A DNA stretch of 60,000 bases from Takakia lepidozioides (taxonomy: Eukaryota; Streptophyta; Takakiopsida; Takakiales; Takakiaceae). The position numbers and the translations under genes were made by a program. Under the pieces are notes generated by a model, which saw nothing but the letters and a program-made list of their open reading frames with translations, did not search any database and was not told where the DNA came from. Position 1 is the stretch's first letter. Each line of letters begins with the position of its first letter. This document shows, piece after piece, positions 9,979 to 19,307 of this stretch. Where the stretch lies: the NCBI GenBank assembly GCA_030704615.1, contig CM060734.1, positions 37,962,042-38,022,041 on the forward strand, read 5' to 3'.

Positions 9979-12900
9979 CTATGATACTGAAGTAACTTCC
10001 TCTTCCCTCTCTGAAGGCCCTGCTTCCAATAATAGCAGCTCTCTGTGCTGCTGTGCCCCTTCCTGCACAAGAGCTTGGGAAACATTATCATGCGGTTTTC
10101 GTGAAGCCAGTGGATCCGTCACTACAATCTTTCCCCGCCTCTGTCTTTTAGACTGGGGTTGCCCTGCCAGTCCACCCTCACTGTGCGAGGAGCCTGGCTC
10201 TTCCATTGCAGTGGTTTCGGCCTCAAACAGTCCCATCTCTTTCCTTTTTCTCGCATCAAGTATGCACGAGTCTAGAATAATTTGTGCAATGATTGGCCTA
10301 GACACTATGATAGGAGACTTTGCGGCAGTGCCTTGTAATCTCTTCATCTCCTCTACCAGTCCGTTGTACATTATGTCCGCCCAAACGACCTCTTCTCCTC
10401 TCAGGGCTTTGAGTATTTCCTCTGTGAAGGATCTGCTCAAATACTGTTGGTTCTGTTTCATGGCAAAAAGAACGTTCAATACCTGGCCTACCTCCCTTAG
10501 CCCTGGGTACACGGCCTTGGTACAAGCATAACCCTGAGTTTTAAAGAAACTCCCTTCTTGGAATAAGTCCCCTATTTGCAGTCTTGCCCTGTGCTCCTCC
10601 ACATGCACCCGACCTGATGGCAATTCAAACAATTGCTGTAGGTATAGGGGAGTAACTTCTAATTCAACTCCCTTCACCATTGTTGCTCCTGCCTGTACCG
10701 TCTCGGTAGGCAGAGAGACCGTCAAGGGAAGTGCACTCCGCACTCTACGTTGCTCAGCCATAGCCAAGCTGACAATCCAGGTCAAGCAATTGAGATCCAT
10801 TGCTTGCCCCAACACCTGACGACGTGATGCCTCAGAAAGAGAAGGCACCGCCGTGGTCCCAGTGGAAAACCCCATAGCCCGCTCTCGCTCGTCGGCATTA
10901 GGCTCCACTAACTGCTGCAACTGAGCATCCCACAGGAGGCCAGGTCCACCATCCCGAAAAGCATGGGATCCTGGGAAGCTGAGCAGTGTAGGTAATGCTG
11001 CTCGTGGTTGACCCACCCTGTTGACCACTGCCAAAGGCAAACGGTCATCGTGTCTCACACGTTGAGACTGCCTTCCTGTGTCCAAAATGCCATCCACGGT
11101 GAGGTGTGCTGGCCGCTGCACCCCATCAAATGCACGCTTGAGCAGTGCGGGTGGCATCAAGTTAGTCCACCATAGTCGTGGACGATGAGCCCGTGACCCC
11201 ACTGCAGCTGCATCCAGCAACACTGCTGACCCAAGCCACGACCGGACTTGATGCACACTGGCCATCACCCTGGCCCGAGAATCACCCATCAGTGGTACAT
11301 TCTCCAAGATGTATGCTGGAGATACAGCTTGATGAAGCTGCAAGCAGCGCAAAATCCGCACCATCTCCCAAAACAGACCCGTCCTCGAGTCTCGCAATCC
11401 ATTGCCATGCCCGGCTGATGAATGCCCTTGGCAGGGCCAACCTGCCACTATCAGATCAATGGAGCCAACCTGCTCCAAATCTTGCGTCCCCAACAAGGAA
11501 ATGTCTGCTGGCAAGGCTTGTTGGTATCCACGAACTGCAGACACAGGCAACAAGTCAGGGTACTGCTGTACCAACTGAGCCACATGGCGCAGTGAGACGC
11601 GTCGTGCAGTCTCATCCCTCTCCACATACAGGTAACGCCTTACCCGCACACCTGCCTGTAGCACAGCAGCCAATCCGGTGCTGATCCCGCCAAACAAGTC
11701 CAGAAGACAAATGCCTTCATCCGGCCGCTGCCACACAAGAGGTGTGGTGTCCAATGGCGACAACTGAGGTGGCCCTGGTGCAATCACCGCACTCTCCTCC
11801 TCTCCTGACGGTACAAAAGCTTCTTCCCAAGCTTGTTGCACCCGTCCATCAGCAGCTTGCTGCAAATCCTTGCTCGTACCCCACAACGGAGTGTGAGCAA
11901 CCATGGCAGGCAACTCCGCCGTACCATGCATGTCATCCTGCTCTGCTGGAGGTGGCACATCCTCTGCATGGGCATTGCCTTCCAGCAACTCTCCAGGCCA
12001 ACTAACGGCAGCTGTGAAGGCGGCTAGTGTTGGCATCTTGCCCCGCTGGGCAGCTGCAATACCCCCAATGAATGTCACAGGGAGCTGTGCACGGCGACCA
12101 TCCCCTGACTGCCATCCAGGCCTGTAGGATGCTGACTCCTCCCAGAAATCCAGGGTGAAGCCCATGGGGTATAACACTGCCCCACCAACGAGGACATCGT
12201 AAGAGACCGCGTCTGTCACAATGGCCTTGGCTCGCATCACTGAGCCATCTACAGGATGATCCGGCTGCAGTCTAATAGCCAACTGATGCCGTGTCATGCC
12301 GCGAGCCTGCTCTGATCCTCCCAGAGATGTCTGTATCTGGAAAGGACAAGGCTCCATATCCGCCTCCATGAGGCCCAAACCTGCAATAGCAGCTCTGCCC
12401 AACATCAGTGGCTGAGCTCCTGAGTCCAACAAGACCCGCAGTGGCCGGTACTTCTTGCCTGCCGGTCCACTCAAAGTGAAAATGCCTCCCTGGTTGTCTA
12501 ACAAGACAACTCCAGGTGTCACCATGGCGCGCTCAATGGCTGGCCTAGCTGGTAGCTCCGTCAACCTGGCAGCTGCAACTTGCCATGGCGCAGCCGTGGC
12601 AGTCTTGACCCTCAAATCCGAGGATCCCTCTGCCACTACACCTTCCACTAACTCCGTAGAAGATGAAGTGACCTCCCCACTCTCACAGAGTGTTGCTGCT
12701 AGTCTGAACACTGCAGCTGGTCTCACCCCCGGCGTCGCAATCATTGTTGCCGAGAACAGTGGGGCCTGACACACAGAGGTGGCTGCCCCCAATAACACAC
12801 CGGCCGCACTAGCCTTGGCAGCAGGAGTCAATGCTGCACGTGTAGCTCTCCCCAATGGCATAGTAACCTCCGCCTCGGTAACAGTCGGGCGAGAACTAGG

Positions 12901-14301
12901 TGCTTTGGATGGCGTCGACACAGTCTCCGCCAATGTGAATGACTGAGGAAGCCTTGCCTGACGGCTTGCCTCCCCACGCTGTGGATCCAATTCCACCTCT
13001 GCACCTCGTGGCTCAGGAACTCGTGCTGCTCCTCGAGTCACGGCTGCAACAGACTCCACCTGCTCTAGTGGTAGTGCTGCTCCGCACATAAATCCCATGC
13101 CTCCCATATCTCCTCCCTCAGGAGCAGGAGGTGGACCATCCCGCCTGGGAGCCGGTACCGCCTGAGCTATAGCCATGGCAGCGAGCCTTTGCTCTAGCTG
13201 CTGAAGCCGGTTGGCCATGCCTTGATCAACGCCCTGACCTCCGCGTCCTTGGCCATGTTGAGCTTGCCCTTGGCCTGCACCTCGTGCCCGACCACCTCGT
13301 CCTCTCTGGGCTGGTCCACCTCGCCCCCGGCCACCATTGTTCCCTTGGAACTGGCCTGGGCGCAACTCAGGATGCAAGTCATAACACTGGGCATCTCCAT
13401 GCCCATACTTGCCACAATGCCCACACTGCAACTGTGCAGGCTGTGCTTGTGCCGGCCTTCTGCCACTCTCTGGGCAATCTCTCTTGACATGGGGTCCTCC
13501 ACATGTCCAACATATCACCCCTGGTTGCTGTTGGCCTGCAAAAGATGCCACGGGCCTCTGCACCTGAGGTCCCCTGTAAGCTCCATGGAACTTGGGCTGG
13601 GCAACCTTGCCCCCCTGACCACGCTGTTGGGCAGTCCCTTGTGCTTGTGGGCTGACAGCTGTGCCCCGTACAGGCATGTCCTTGCCAAATCCAATTGTAA
13701 CAACTCGCTCCTCCACCATGTTGAGCTCAATCCGCTCAGCCAGCAGAAACACATCTGCTAATGTGGGTTGGGCCGCTTGTAACAGGGTTGCATCTCGCAC
13801 CCTTCTCTTGAGCTCCTTGTCCAGAATTCCATACCAAAACTGGATTGCCTGAGCTTCAGTAACCCCTTGGGTCACACTTATCAAGCGCCTCATACGAGTG
13901 TACGCCTCTCGCAGGCTCTCACTGGGTTTGCGCTGGAAGTCTTGCAAACTTCGCAGCTTCTCTGTCCGTACACCTTGGTAGTTCCTCCGCAACTCCTGGA
14001 AGAACTCCACCACCGGGTTGAATCTAGGCACATGTGTTGTAGTTGTGGCAGGAGGAGTAGCAGCACCTTTTGAACTGGTACCACCTGTAGAAGTACCAGC
14101 ACTACCTGCTCCACTACTAGTGCTGGCAGTGGGAGCTATTGGTACTGATGCAGCTACTGGTCGCGTCGTGCCTCGAGTAATGGAGACGTAGTCAGGTGAC
14201 CAATACATCCTCCACTCCTCAATCTCTGCTTCATGTCCTCGCCTGAACTCGTGGTAATCGTCCATAGGCGGCCTTCCAAATGCTGGAACAGTCCCTTCCA
14301 C
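9979..14301 (-). CDS. Gag-protease-C5 DNA methyltransferase polyprotein (1440 aa)
   Basis: Gag core lies at about residues 95-205 (FFQELRRNYQGV through FLLAERIEL). Zinc knuckles follow at C264-C276 (CX2CX3HX4C) and C293-C306 (CX2CX4HX4C). A retropepsin motif LLDSGAQ has Asp626. The C5-methyltransferase motifs are in canonical order: I DLFGGISTGL (Asp868), IV GWPCQGHS with catalytic Cys957, VI ENVP (Glu1000), VIII HRPR (1039-1042), a MGFS block near 1144 and X-like GQAMDLN near 1164. Key catalytic residues are all present, so the domain looks able to transfer methyl groups from S-adenosylmethionine to cytosine. The order is not the rearranged order of plant DRM enzymes; DNMT3-like or prokaryote-like origin cannot be settled by eye. 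Residues 1180-1440 are unrecognised. No RT follows. The first Met here lies inside Gag; the real start is probably upstream in the shifted frame. Confidence 0.85.
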   Translation of the reverse strand: MEGTVPAFGRPPMDDYHEFRRGHEAEIEEWRMYWSPDYVSITRGTTRPVAASVPIAPTASTSSGAGSAGTSTGGTSSKGAATPPATTTTHVPRFNPVVEFFQELRRNYQGVRTEKLRSLQDFQRKPSESLREAYTRMRRLISVTQGVTEAQAIQFWYGILDKELKRRVRDATLLQAAQPTLADVFLLAERIELNMVEERVVTIGFGKDMPVRGTAVSPQAQGTAQQRGQGGKVAQPKFHGAYRGPQVQRPVASFAGQQQPGVICWTCGGPHVKRDCPESGRRPAQAQPAQLQCGHCGKYGHGDAQCYDLHPELRPGQFQGNNGGRGRGGPAQRGRGGRARGAGQGQAQHGQGRGGQGVDQGMANRLQQLEQRLAAMAIAQAVPAPRRDGPPPAPEGGDMGGMGFMCGAALPLEQVESVAAVTRGAARVPEPRGAEVELDPQRGEASRQARLPQSFTLAETVSTPSKAPSSRPTVTEAEVTMPLGRATRAALTPAAKASAAGVLLGAATSVCQAPLFSATMIATPGVRPAAVFRLAATLCESGEVTSSSTELVEGVVAEGSSDLRVKTATAAPWQVAAARLTELPARPAIERAMVTPGVVLLDNQGGIFTLSGPAGKKYRPLRVLLDSGAQPLMLGRAAIAGLGLMEADMEPCPFQIQTSLGGSEQARGMTRHQLAIRLQPDHPVDGSVMRAKAIVTDAVSYDVLVGGAVLYPMGFTLDFWEESASYRPGWQSGDGRRAQLPVTFIGGIAAAQRGKMPTLAAFTAAVSWPGELLEGNAHAEDVPPPAEQDDMHGTAELPAMVAHTPLWGTSKDLQQAADGRVQQAWEEAFVPSGEEESAVIAPGPPQLSPLDTTPLVWQRPDEGICLLDLFGGISTGLAAVLQAGVRVRRYLYVERDETARRVSLRHVAQLVQQYPDLLPVSAVRGYQQALPADISLLGTQDLEQVGSIDLIVAGWPCQGHSSAGHGNGLRDSRTGLFWEMVRILRCLQLHQAVSPAYILENVPLMGDSRARVMASVHQVRSWLGSAVLLDAAAVGSRAHRPRLWWTNLMPPALLKRAFDGVQRPAHLTVDGILDTGRQSQRVRHDDRLPLAVVNRVGQPRAALPTLLSFPGSHAFRDGGPGLLWDAQLQQLVEPNADERERAMGFSTGTTAVPSLSEASRRQVLGQAMDLNCLTWIVSLAMAEQRRVRSALPLTVSLPTETVQAGATMVKGVELEVTPLYLQQLFELPSGRVHVEEHRARLQIGDLFQEGSFFKTQGYACTKAVYPGLREVGQVLNVLFAMKQNQQYLSRSFTEEILKALRGEEVVWADIMYNGLVEEMKRLQGTAAKSPIIVSRPIIAQIILDSCILDARKRKEMGLFEAETTAMEEPGSSHSEGGLAGQPQSKRQRRGKIVVTDPLASRKPHDNVSQALVQEGAQQHRELLLLEAGPSEREEEVTSVS

Positions 14302-14666
14302 GCCATGAATGGGGTGAATAGCTGTGGATTGCGCATCTGCTGCAAATCACACCAGCTGTCGAACTCCTGGATAAAGTCATCCAACTCGATTGTGCCCACA
14401 GCTCCAGAGTACCTACGAGGCCCCTTGGTAGCTCCATACATCTCCTCCATGTCGTCCCACAACAATGGCGAATGAAAGTGCACACCTGTTGATGAAGCCT
14501 CCGAGTCTGTGTCTGACTCTACAGTAATTGAGGGTGGCGGTGAAGGTGGTCTGAACCGAATACCTCGTCTTGTGAACCCACTCTCACTGTTACTGCCTGT
14601 AGCCGTACTCCCCTCACCACCCTTGGGTAACTCCGTAATGACACTCACAATGTGCACCTCCTCCAC
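14154..14666 (-). pseudogene. gag: Element B Gag N-terminus in a shifted frame
   Basis: This frame overlaps the start of the 1440-residue frame and supplies the N-terminal Gag region (IELDDFIQEFDSWCDLQQMR and FTPFMAWKGLFQHLEGR). The protein logic passes from this frame to the main frame near 14270-14290, so one indel or a programmed shift separates them. The first codon at 14666 is GTG in GTGGAGGAGGTG. No upstream ATG in frame is convincing. The region is rich in Ser and Pro between 14620 and 14480. Role inferred from continuity with the Gag core. Confidence 0.6.
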
Positions 14667-15184
14667 GTGACACTATAAGGCTCTAGTACTAATCTAATAG
14701 TGACACGGGTGGGCACCTGTTGCAGTCTAAGGGTCATATCCCGATGGCTCAGGGCACCTGCACCTGCATCCACCGCAAGAACTCCTATGGTTGGCTGGTC
14801 ATCAACCCAGCCTCACCATAGAAGAAACACTGGTGGTCTTGCTGGTCATCACTCCAGCCTCACCACCGACAGCATACTCTAGGATTGACCGGTGATCAAA
14901 TCCGGCCTAATCCCTATGAAAGCAAGCGCCCACACAAAACCAACATGGCGCACAGTCAAGCATGCAGGTGTTGGGGGGATCCAAACACAAGAAATCAAAA
15001 CATCAACACCCCCACACCAAAATCCAGCAGCAACGCTGATCCTGCAGAATATCCCAGCCCAAAACCCCGGACTGACTGGCCTCCACCAAGAGAGGCTTTG
15101 GCAACTACGAGTATAAGGTAATGAAAATAGTACAGAGATAGAGGGGAAGAATAGAAGCCCGCCCAAGCAAGATCTAATCCTGAT
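14667..15184 (-). other. Probable untranslated leader of element B, with short direct repeats
   Basis: No coding frame of note. Two ~45-bp repeats centred on TGGTCATCA and CCAGCCTCACCA occur at about 14790-14870. No primer-binding site complementary to the usual tRNA-Met end was found, and no LTR copy. Confidence 0.35.
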
Positions 15185-15934
15185 CTATGCTATCAACTTC
15201 CAGACTTCTCTCAAAGTGCCTCGCTCTGCTTGATGGTAAGGTGTAGGAGGTATATCTATGTCCAGAAACCTGCCACTAACCTTGTCCCAAGCTACAGTAG
15301 CTCGCTCTAACCAACCCTCCTCCTCTTTCTGCCAGGTAGAGACAAAGCAACACTCTGTTATCTCCCGCTCACTGAACACTAAAGAAAACAAAGGTAGGGT
15401 CTGATAGTCTCTCAACTCAAAAGCTTTGAGACGGTTGCGGGTGTCCTCATTGCGAATGACTGCATCTCCTTCACGCACAACAAACATGTCATTGCTGATG
15501 AACCCCCGCTCGTGGTTGCCCTGTGCAGAGCGTATCCGGCTGCAACCATGTCTGATTGCACAAACTTGTGTAGCTCCTGCTCCTCTACTCCAGTACACCA
15601 CGGCCTTGTGGCTGAACACCTTGGTCCCCGGGGCTGTCTTTGGCTGCGTTCCAAGCCTAGCTTTCACCCACTTTGGTATTTCACCTACAGCTGCAGAACT
15701 GCTGGCTCCAACAGAGTTCTGACTGTCCAAGGCGATATTGAGGCCCTCAATGCCAACTACAGCAGTCTGTTGTCTACTGCTAATGCCTGACTCCCAGTAT
15801 GCAATCAACTCGTCCAACTGTTCTCCACTCAAATCAGTCTGAGTTCCTTGGGAAACATAAATCCTGTCCCCTTGTGTGCACAGGCTAAGAGAAGAGACCT
15901 GCCCTTCAATTACGTCCTCATTTCCCCCAGCCAT
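15185..15934 (-). CDS. Unrecognised 249-residue protein upstream of element B
   Basis: An uninterrupted frame starts at a true ATG (MAGGNEDVIEG) and ends at 15185. The composition is ordinary for a soluble protein. The N-terminal third is Ser/Gly/Gln-rich. The C-terminal two thirds have mixed charged and aromatic residues (FVVREGDAVIRNEDTRNR, DIDIPPTPYHQAERG), with no transmembrane segment and no motif I know. It lies 518 bases upstream of Gag on the same strand, so it may be a 5' ORF of element B, or a separate gene. The lack of stop codons over 750 bases in a decayed region supports real coding. Function unknown. Confidence 0.45.
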   Translation of the reverse strand: MAGGNEDVIEGQVSSLSLCTQGDRIYVSQGTQTDLSGEQLDELIAYWESGISSRQQTAVVGIEGLNIALDSQNSVGASSSAAVGEIPKWVKARLGTQPKTAPGTKVFSHKAVVYWSRGAGATQVCAIRHGCSRIRSAQGNHERGFISNDMFVVREGDAVIRNEDTRNRLKAFELRDYQTLPLFSLVFSEREITECCFVSTWQKEEEGWLERATVAWDKVSGRFLDIDIPPTPYHQAERGTLREVWKLIA

Positions 15935-16430
15935 ACAAGGAGTACATCCACAGATTTGTCTCTAATATAGACCAGCACAGGTTCTAGAAACAGGATTGTG
16001 GATCTTTCATGGCACACTCACACTCTAAAAATTCCATAGATTTTTAGCAGAGTCCCAAAAACAGAAACTAGATAGATAGATAGGTAGGTTAGATAGGTAG
16101 ATAGGTAGATTTCCCCTTTCTGCAGCTATCCCCTCAAAAACTGAGTCAAACGGAGCTCATTTGACAAAGATATGACCAACCAGGCTCTTTAAACATTTAA
16201 ATTAGATCAAAAAGGCTATTTTTTTTTTTTTTTTTTTAACACCAAAACGCTTTTGCCATTACAACCTGTTCCCAAGTTATCTACGAGTTCCCGAGGTCGT
16301 TCCCCTCCAGGATTCTCCAGGCACCAAGAGCTCATTAATTCCAAAACTCGACCTCAGTTGGGTGGGGTATTACTTGCTTTTCTCTGCGCGTGGGCCTGCC
16401 TCCTCGAGCTTTCACGACGGCACGGCAGCA
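15935..16430. other. Non-coding stretch with GATA-like microsatellite and poly-T
   Basis: Contains a (GATA/GGTA)n microsatellite at about 16070-16110 and an 18-base poly-T run at 16221-16238. No gene or LTR end recognised. Confidence 0.6.
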
Positions 16431-16762
16431 GCCATGTTTATGGCACGCAGGAAGATTCAGAAGCAGAAGGGGGCGATTCTTTCCAGTGAACCCTCGAGAG
16501 ACGAGTCCCGTGTATCAGCAGGTGCTGGAGATGCTCGAGATCTAGAATTGCTGTGAAATGGGCTTCCAGTGCTCGCCCTGCGAGGGCTTGGATTGCCTTG
16601 TGTGGATTGCCCTCTTCAGAACAGCTTGATGCAAGGCACTGTAAGCTGCTGATTCGCTATCCAGTGATGGAAAGAGTGGTGTGGCTGGGGTGTCAATAGC
16701 CAGTCGTAGTCATTCTTGTCTATATCAGCATTGAGCAAGTCGCTCCCCACTCATTTTCGCTT

Positions 16763-17190
16763 GTGGAAAGGATTGTGGAAGACGAGCGCGTTGCCATCAA
16801 AATGGCGGAGTTTGTTCGATTGAACACACTCGGTGTATCCCAGGATGCACAAGCCTGGGCAACCACCTTACTCCGGACACTCATGACTGGCTACGCGCAA
16901 GTGGCTGTCGAGTACGGGGGACTGATGGACGCGGCGAAGCAGCCCTTCTTCCATTATGGCCAGGCGGTGATGGAGGAGAGATGGAAGAAGCTGCGGCAGA
17001 AGTTGGAGGGCAGCACGCGCTTCGCTTTGCCTGATTATGACCCCTTACACTGTCCCTTCTTGGGAAAGATGTTTCGGCCCAACCCAGCTTTTGTATGGCC
17101 GCGTTCAACCAGTTCTTCACCTCAGATACAAACCAGCTGCCCCCTGAGCCAGGTTGGCACCAATTACAGACTAGGTTGCACACAAAAACA
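16763..17190 (+). pseudogene. Fragment of a tryptophan aminotransferase (TAA1/TAR-like) gene
   Basis: About 110 residues match the C-terminal half of plant TAA1/TAR proteins of the alliinase-like PLP aminotransferase family. The recognisable run is IVEDERVAIKMAEFVRLN, then GVSQDAQ, FFHYGQAVMEERWKKLRQ, FALPDY, and a PAFVW block. In the family this follows the PLP-lysine and helps form the active site. TAA1/TAR makes indole-3-pyruvate from tryptophan in auxin synthesis. The N-terminal domain, the PLP lysine and the last ~60 residues are not found nearby, and the frame drifts after 17100. It is a gene fragment or single surviving exon. Confidence 0.6.
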
Positions 17191-17248
17191 TTGGAGGAGT
17201 GAACTTCGTTCCTTTTCTCAACTGTGCATCACCAGTCGCAATCCATAG

Positions 17249-18239
17249 CAACAGCCCTTTCATAAGGAACAGAGACACAAGTCCCCAAAGAGCACATGAA
17301 ACCACATGCAGGTGAAGGTGATCTGCCTACAATTTGCTTGTCACAGCCTTGAGGCAACAGCCGCAACATACCCATTGGACGGAGCAGAAATGGTCTTGTG
17401 CATTTCAGAGCTTTCTTGGAGAACTCGTCTGACCATCCTTCTGCTACAATTGTGCATGTTGCTTGTACTAGATTATTGCAGAAGCTACCTGCAAGTGGAC
17501 AGAGTGGCATTTAGCATTTGCAGCTGACCCCTACAACCTCGCAAGCATCTTGTCAAGAAAGCTGATGCATTCGGTAAAGCCACGTTGCGCTGTGAACTGC
17601 CTCCACAGCTAAGCCTCTACTCATTCAGTCTGGCAACGCCATTCTCTTCCCTGCAACAAAATCTTCTGCATCGTCCTCATCTCCTCATCGCAGAAGGGTG
17701 TGGCAGATGAGAACTCTCATGTCGCCACTGCTTAGGGCTGCTCCACGAACCTCAAAGCAGATTGATCAAGATTGCCCACACCAGTACAACCTGACGCAGG
17801 CCCTTCTGAAGATGTCGCAACAAACTACAAACTGACTCGCTCACAGCCTCAAAAACACGGTAGCGGCTGTCAGCTCCAAGATTGAGTCCCTAGCATAGCT
17901 TGAATGAGACGCATAGTTGTGGTTGAGAGCCTTGGACAGACGAAAAGACCCGTCTTCCCCAACAATGCAAGAGCCCACAGAGAAAATAGAAGAATGTGGG
18001 GATCTGCATATCTCTTGGACTCAGTACTCCACTAGATGACCCAAAAGACTGAGGACACAGTACGGTCGCCGTGCAAACCAGAAACAACGTCCGTGCTCAG
18101 TCCACTGCTCGTAGCAACAGCATTCCATTGCTTGCTGCATCAGTATTGACCCCTTGCACATCTAGCTTCCAGCGAGCCTTGGCTACTCTTTCAAACGTGA
18201 TAGCGTTGCTCCTTCTGCTGGGCAGACTCATAGATTACC
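17249..18239. other. No gene recognised
   Basis: About 1 kb of mixed sequence with only short, unconvincing frames on both strands. It could hold decayed introns or 3' sequence of the aminotransferase fragment, but I see no exon. Confidence 0.5.
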
Positions 18240-18680
18240 AAGTTATATTATAATAGTGCTAAAAAAAAAACATCATATCTAGCTTAACACTAGAAAACTA
18301 GATAGCTCATCTTTCTCGAGTGATAAACAAGCATAGAGACACTGTTGACACAAAACATATGAAATCCATCGCTATCACTCTTTATAGTAGAAGTCGAGCC
18401 AGGGGCACCCCAAGCTATGGGGACTCCACCCCACAACAACCTACACTCCCATCATGAGTACACTCAGATCTAAACGCATGCAGGAGCTCGGTCGCGCAGG
18501 CTCAACTCGAGAAAGATGAGCCGCGCGACTGCCGCTCTCGTGAAGATAAGACGGACCAGGTGTCAAACTAAACTTGACACCTGATTTAACACTTGACCTA
18601 AATCCAAGTGTTAAATACAAATAACTAGTTTTATTCTAGCTGTTTTCACACTGTGCTTATTTAACTTGACAAACTACATC
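18240..18680. repeat. LTR-like remnant resembling 26530-26940
   Basis: The order of short landmarks (GAGCCAGGGGCACC-type, a GATGAGCC block, then a palindromic TTGACACC core) parallels the sequence at 26530-26940. Similarity is weak and patchy. Both may be old copies of one LTR or TRIM-like repeat. Confidence 0.3.
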
Positions 18681-19025
18681 TTGAAATGAAAGTGCCACGA
18701 ATGAGTCTCGCTCCATTTCGTTTAACACATCATTCAACAAAAACACAAAAATGCACTTGAATAGAAATAGAGACCAAAGATTCTTCTCCCATTACATGCA
18801 ATTAGCTACAGATACCATGAAATATTTGAAACGATCTCAGTACAGTGCTACAAAGGCAAAGAAACTACATCTTCAAATGAAAGAGCGATGAGTCTCGCTC
18901 CATTTCCTGTGAGCAGTGTAGCATTAGTCTAATCCATCATTATACAAAAGCATGGAACTACACTTTGAAAAGAAACATAGACGACTACCCCATTGCCTGC
19001 AGTTAGCTACATGTAACCTGGTCCA
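18672..19025. repeat. Imperfect tandem duplication (~190 bp unit)
   Basis: The segment starting AACTACATCTTGAAATGAAA at about 18672 recurs at about 18866. Both copies carry GAGTCTCGCTCCATTTC, a CCATTACATG/CCATTGCCTG block and AGTTAGCTACA or a near match. The copies have diverged by substitutions and indels. Confidence 0.6.
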
Positions 19026-19189
19026 TCATAAACAGACAAAGATCACTATAAAACTCGAGCTTCTCGAGCTCAAGAAGCTTCTGTAGAAGACATTGCGGCG
19101 CGACAGGAGAAGTTAGGGATTGAAGATTGATGTTTGCCGCAAAATCGATCGCTGGAAAACTGGTTGGAAAATTGAAGATTTCTACTACG

Positions 19190-19289
19190 CAGTGGAACTG
19201 GCATGGGTTCGCCGGTTCCGCCAAGAATCCATGCACTCCCGAGCGCGGGGTTCTTGGGCAGAACCGGCTCACTCATGCCAATTCCACTG
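19190..19289 (+). repeat. 100-nt fold-back with 41-bp arms
   Basis: The left arm (19190-19230) pairs with the right arm (19249-19289) at about 35 of 41 positions across an 18-nt loop. The shape resembles a plant microRNA precursor or a small inverted-repeat element. Pairing was worked out by eye. There is no direct evidence of transcription. Confidence 0.6.
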
Positions 19290-19307
19290 TACGGAATTCA
19301 GAGCCTC

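Larger units (their letters stand above)
6250..14700 (-). mobile_element. LTR element B encoding Gag, protease and a DNA methyltransferase, no RT or integrase
   Basis: In minus-strand order the element has a leader, Gag, two zinc knuckles, protease motif, C5 DNA methyltransferase, a ~260-residue region, a coiled coil, an unrecognised domain, a polypurine tract and an LTR. From 14301 to 7495 everything is in one reading frame, interrupted only by two TAG codons. No reverse transcriptase, RNase H or integrase motif was found, so it would be non-autonomous and need enzymes in trans. A 5' LTR was not found; the 5' limit is uncertain and may include the gene at 15185-15934. A second, 3'-only copy lies at 50855-52884. 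DNA-methyltransferase-carrying retrotransposons are known from charophyte algae and dinoflagellates. Confidence 0.75.

Noticed and set aside
9979-14301. The C5 methyltransferase as a bacterial contaminant or a host gene
   Set aside because: It is fused in frame behind Gag, zinc knuckles and a protease motif, upstream of a polypurine tract and an LTR, with plant retroelement sequence on both sides.
14700-18240. A 5' LTR of element B
   Set aside because: Neither TGTCGAGCGG nor TTAGAGGGCTG landmarks of the LTR occur here on either strand.
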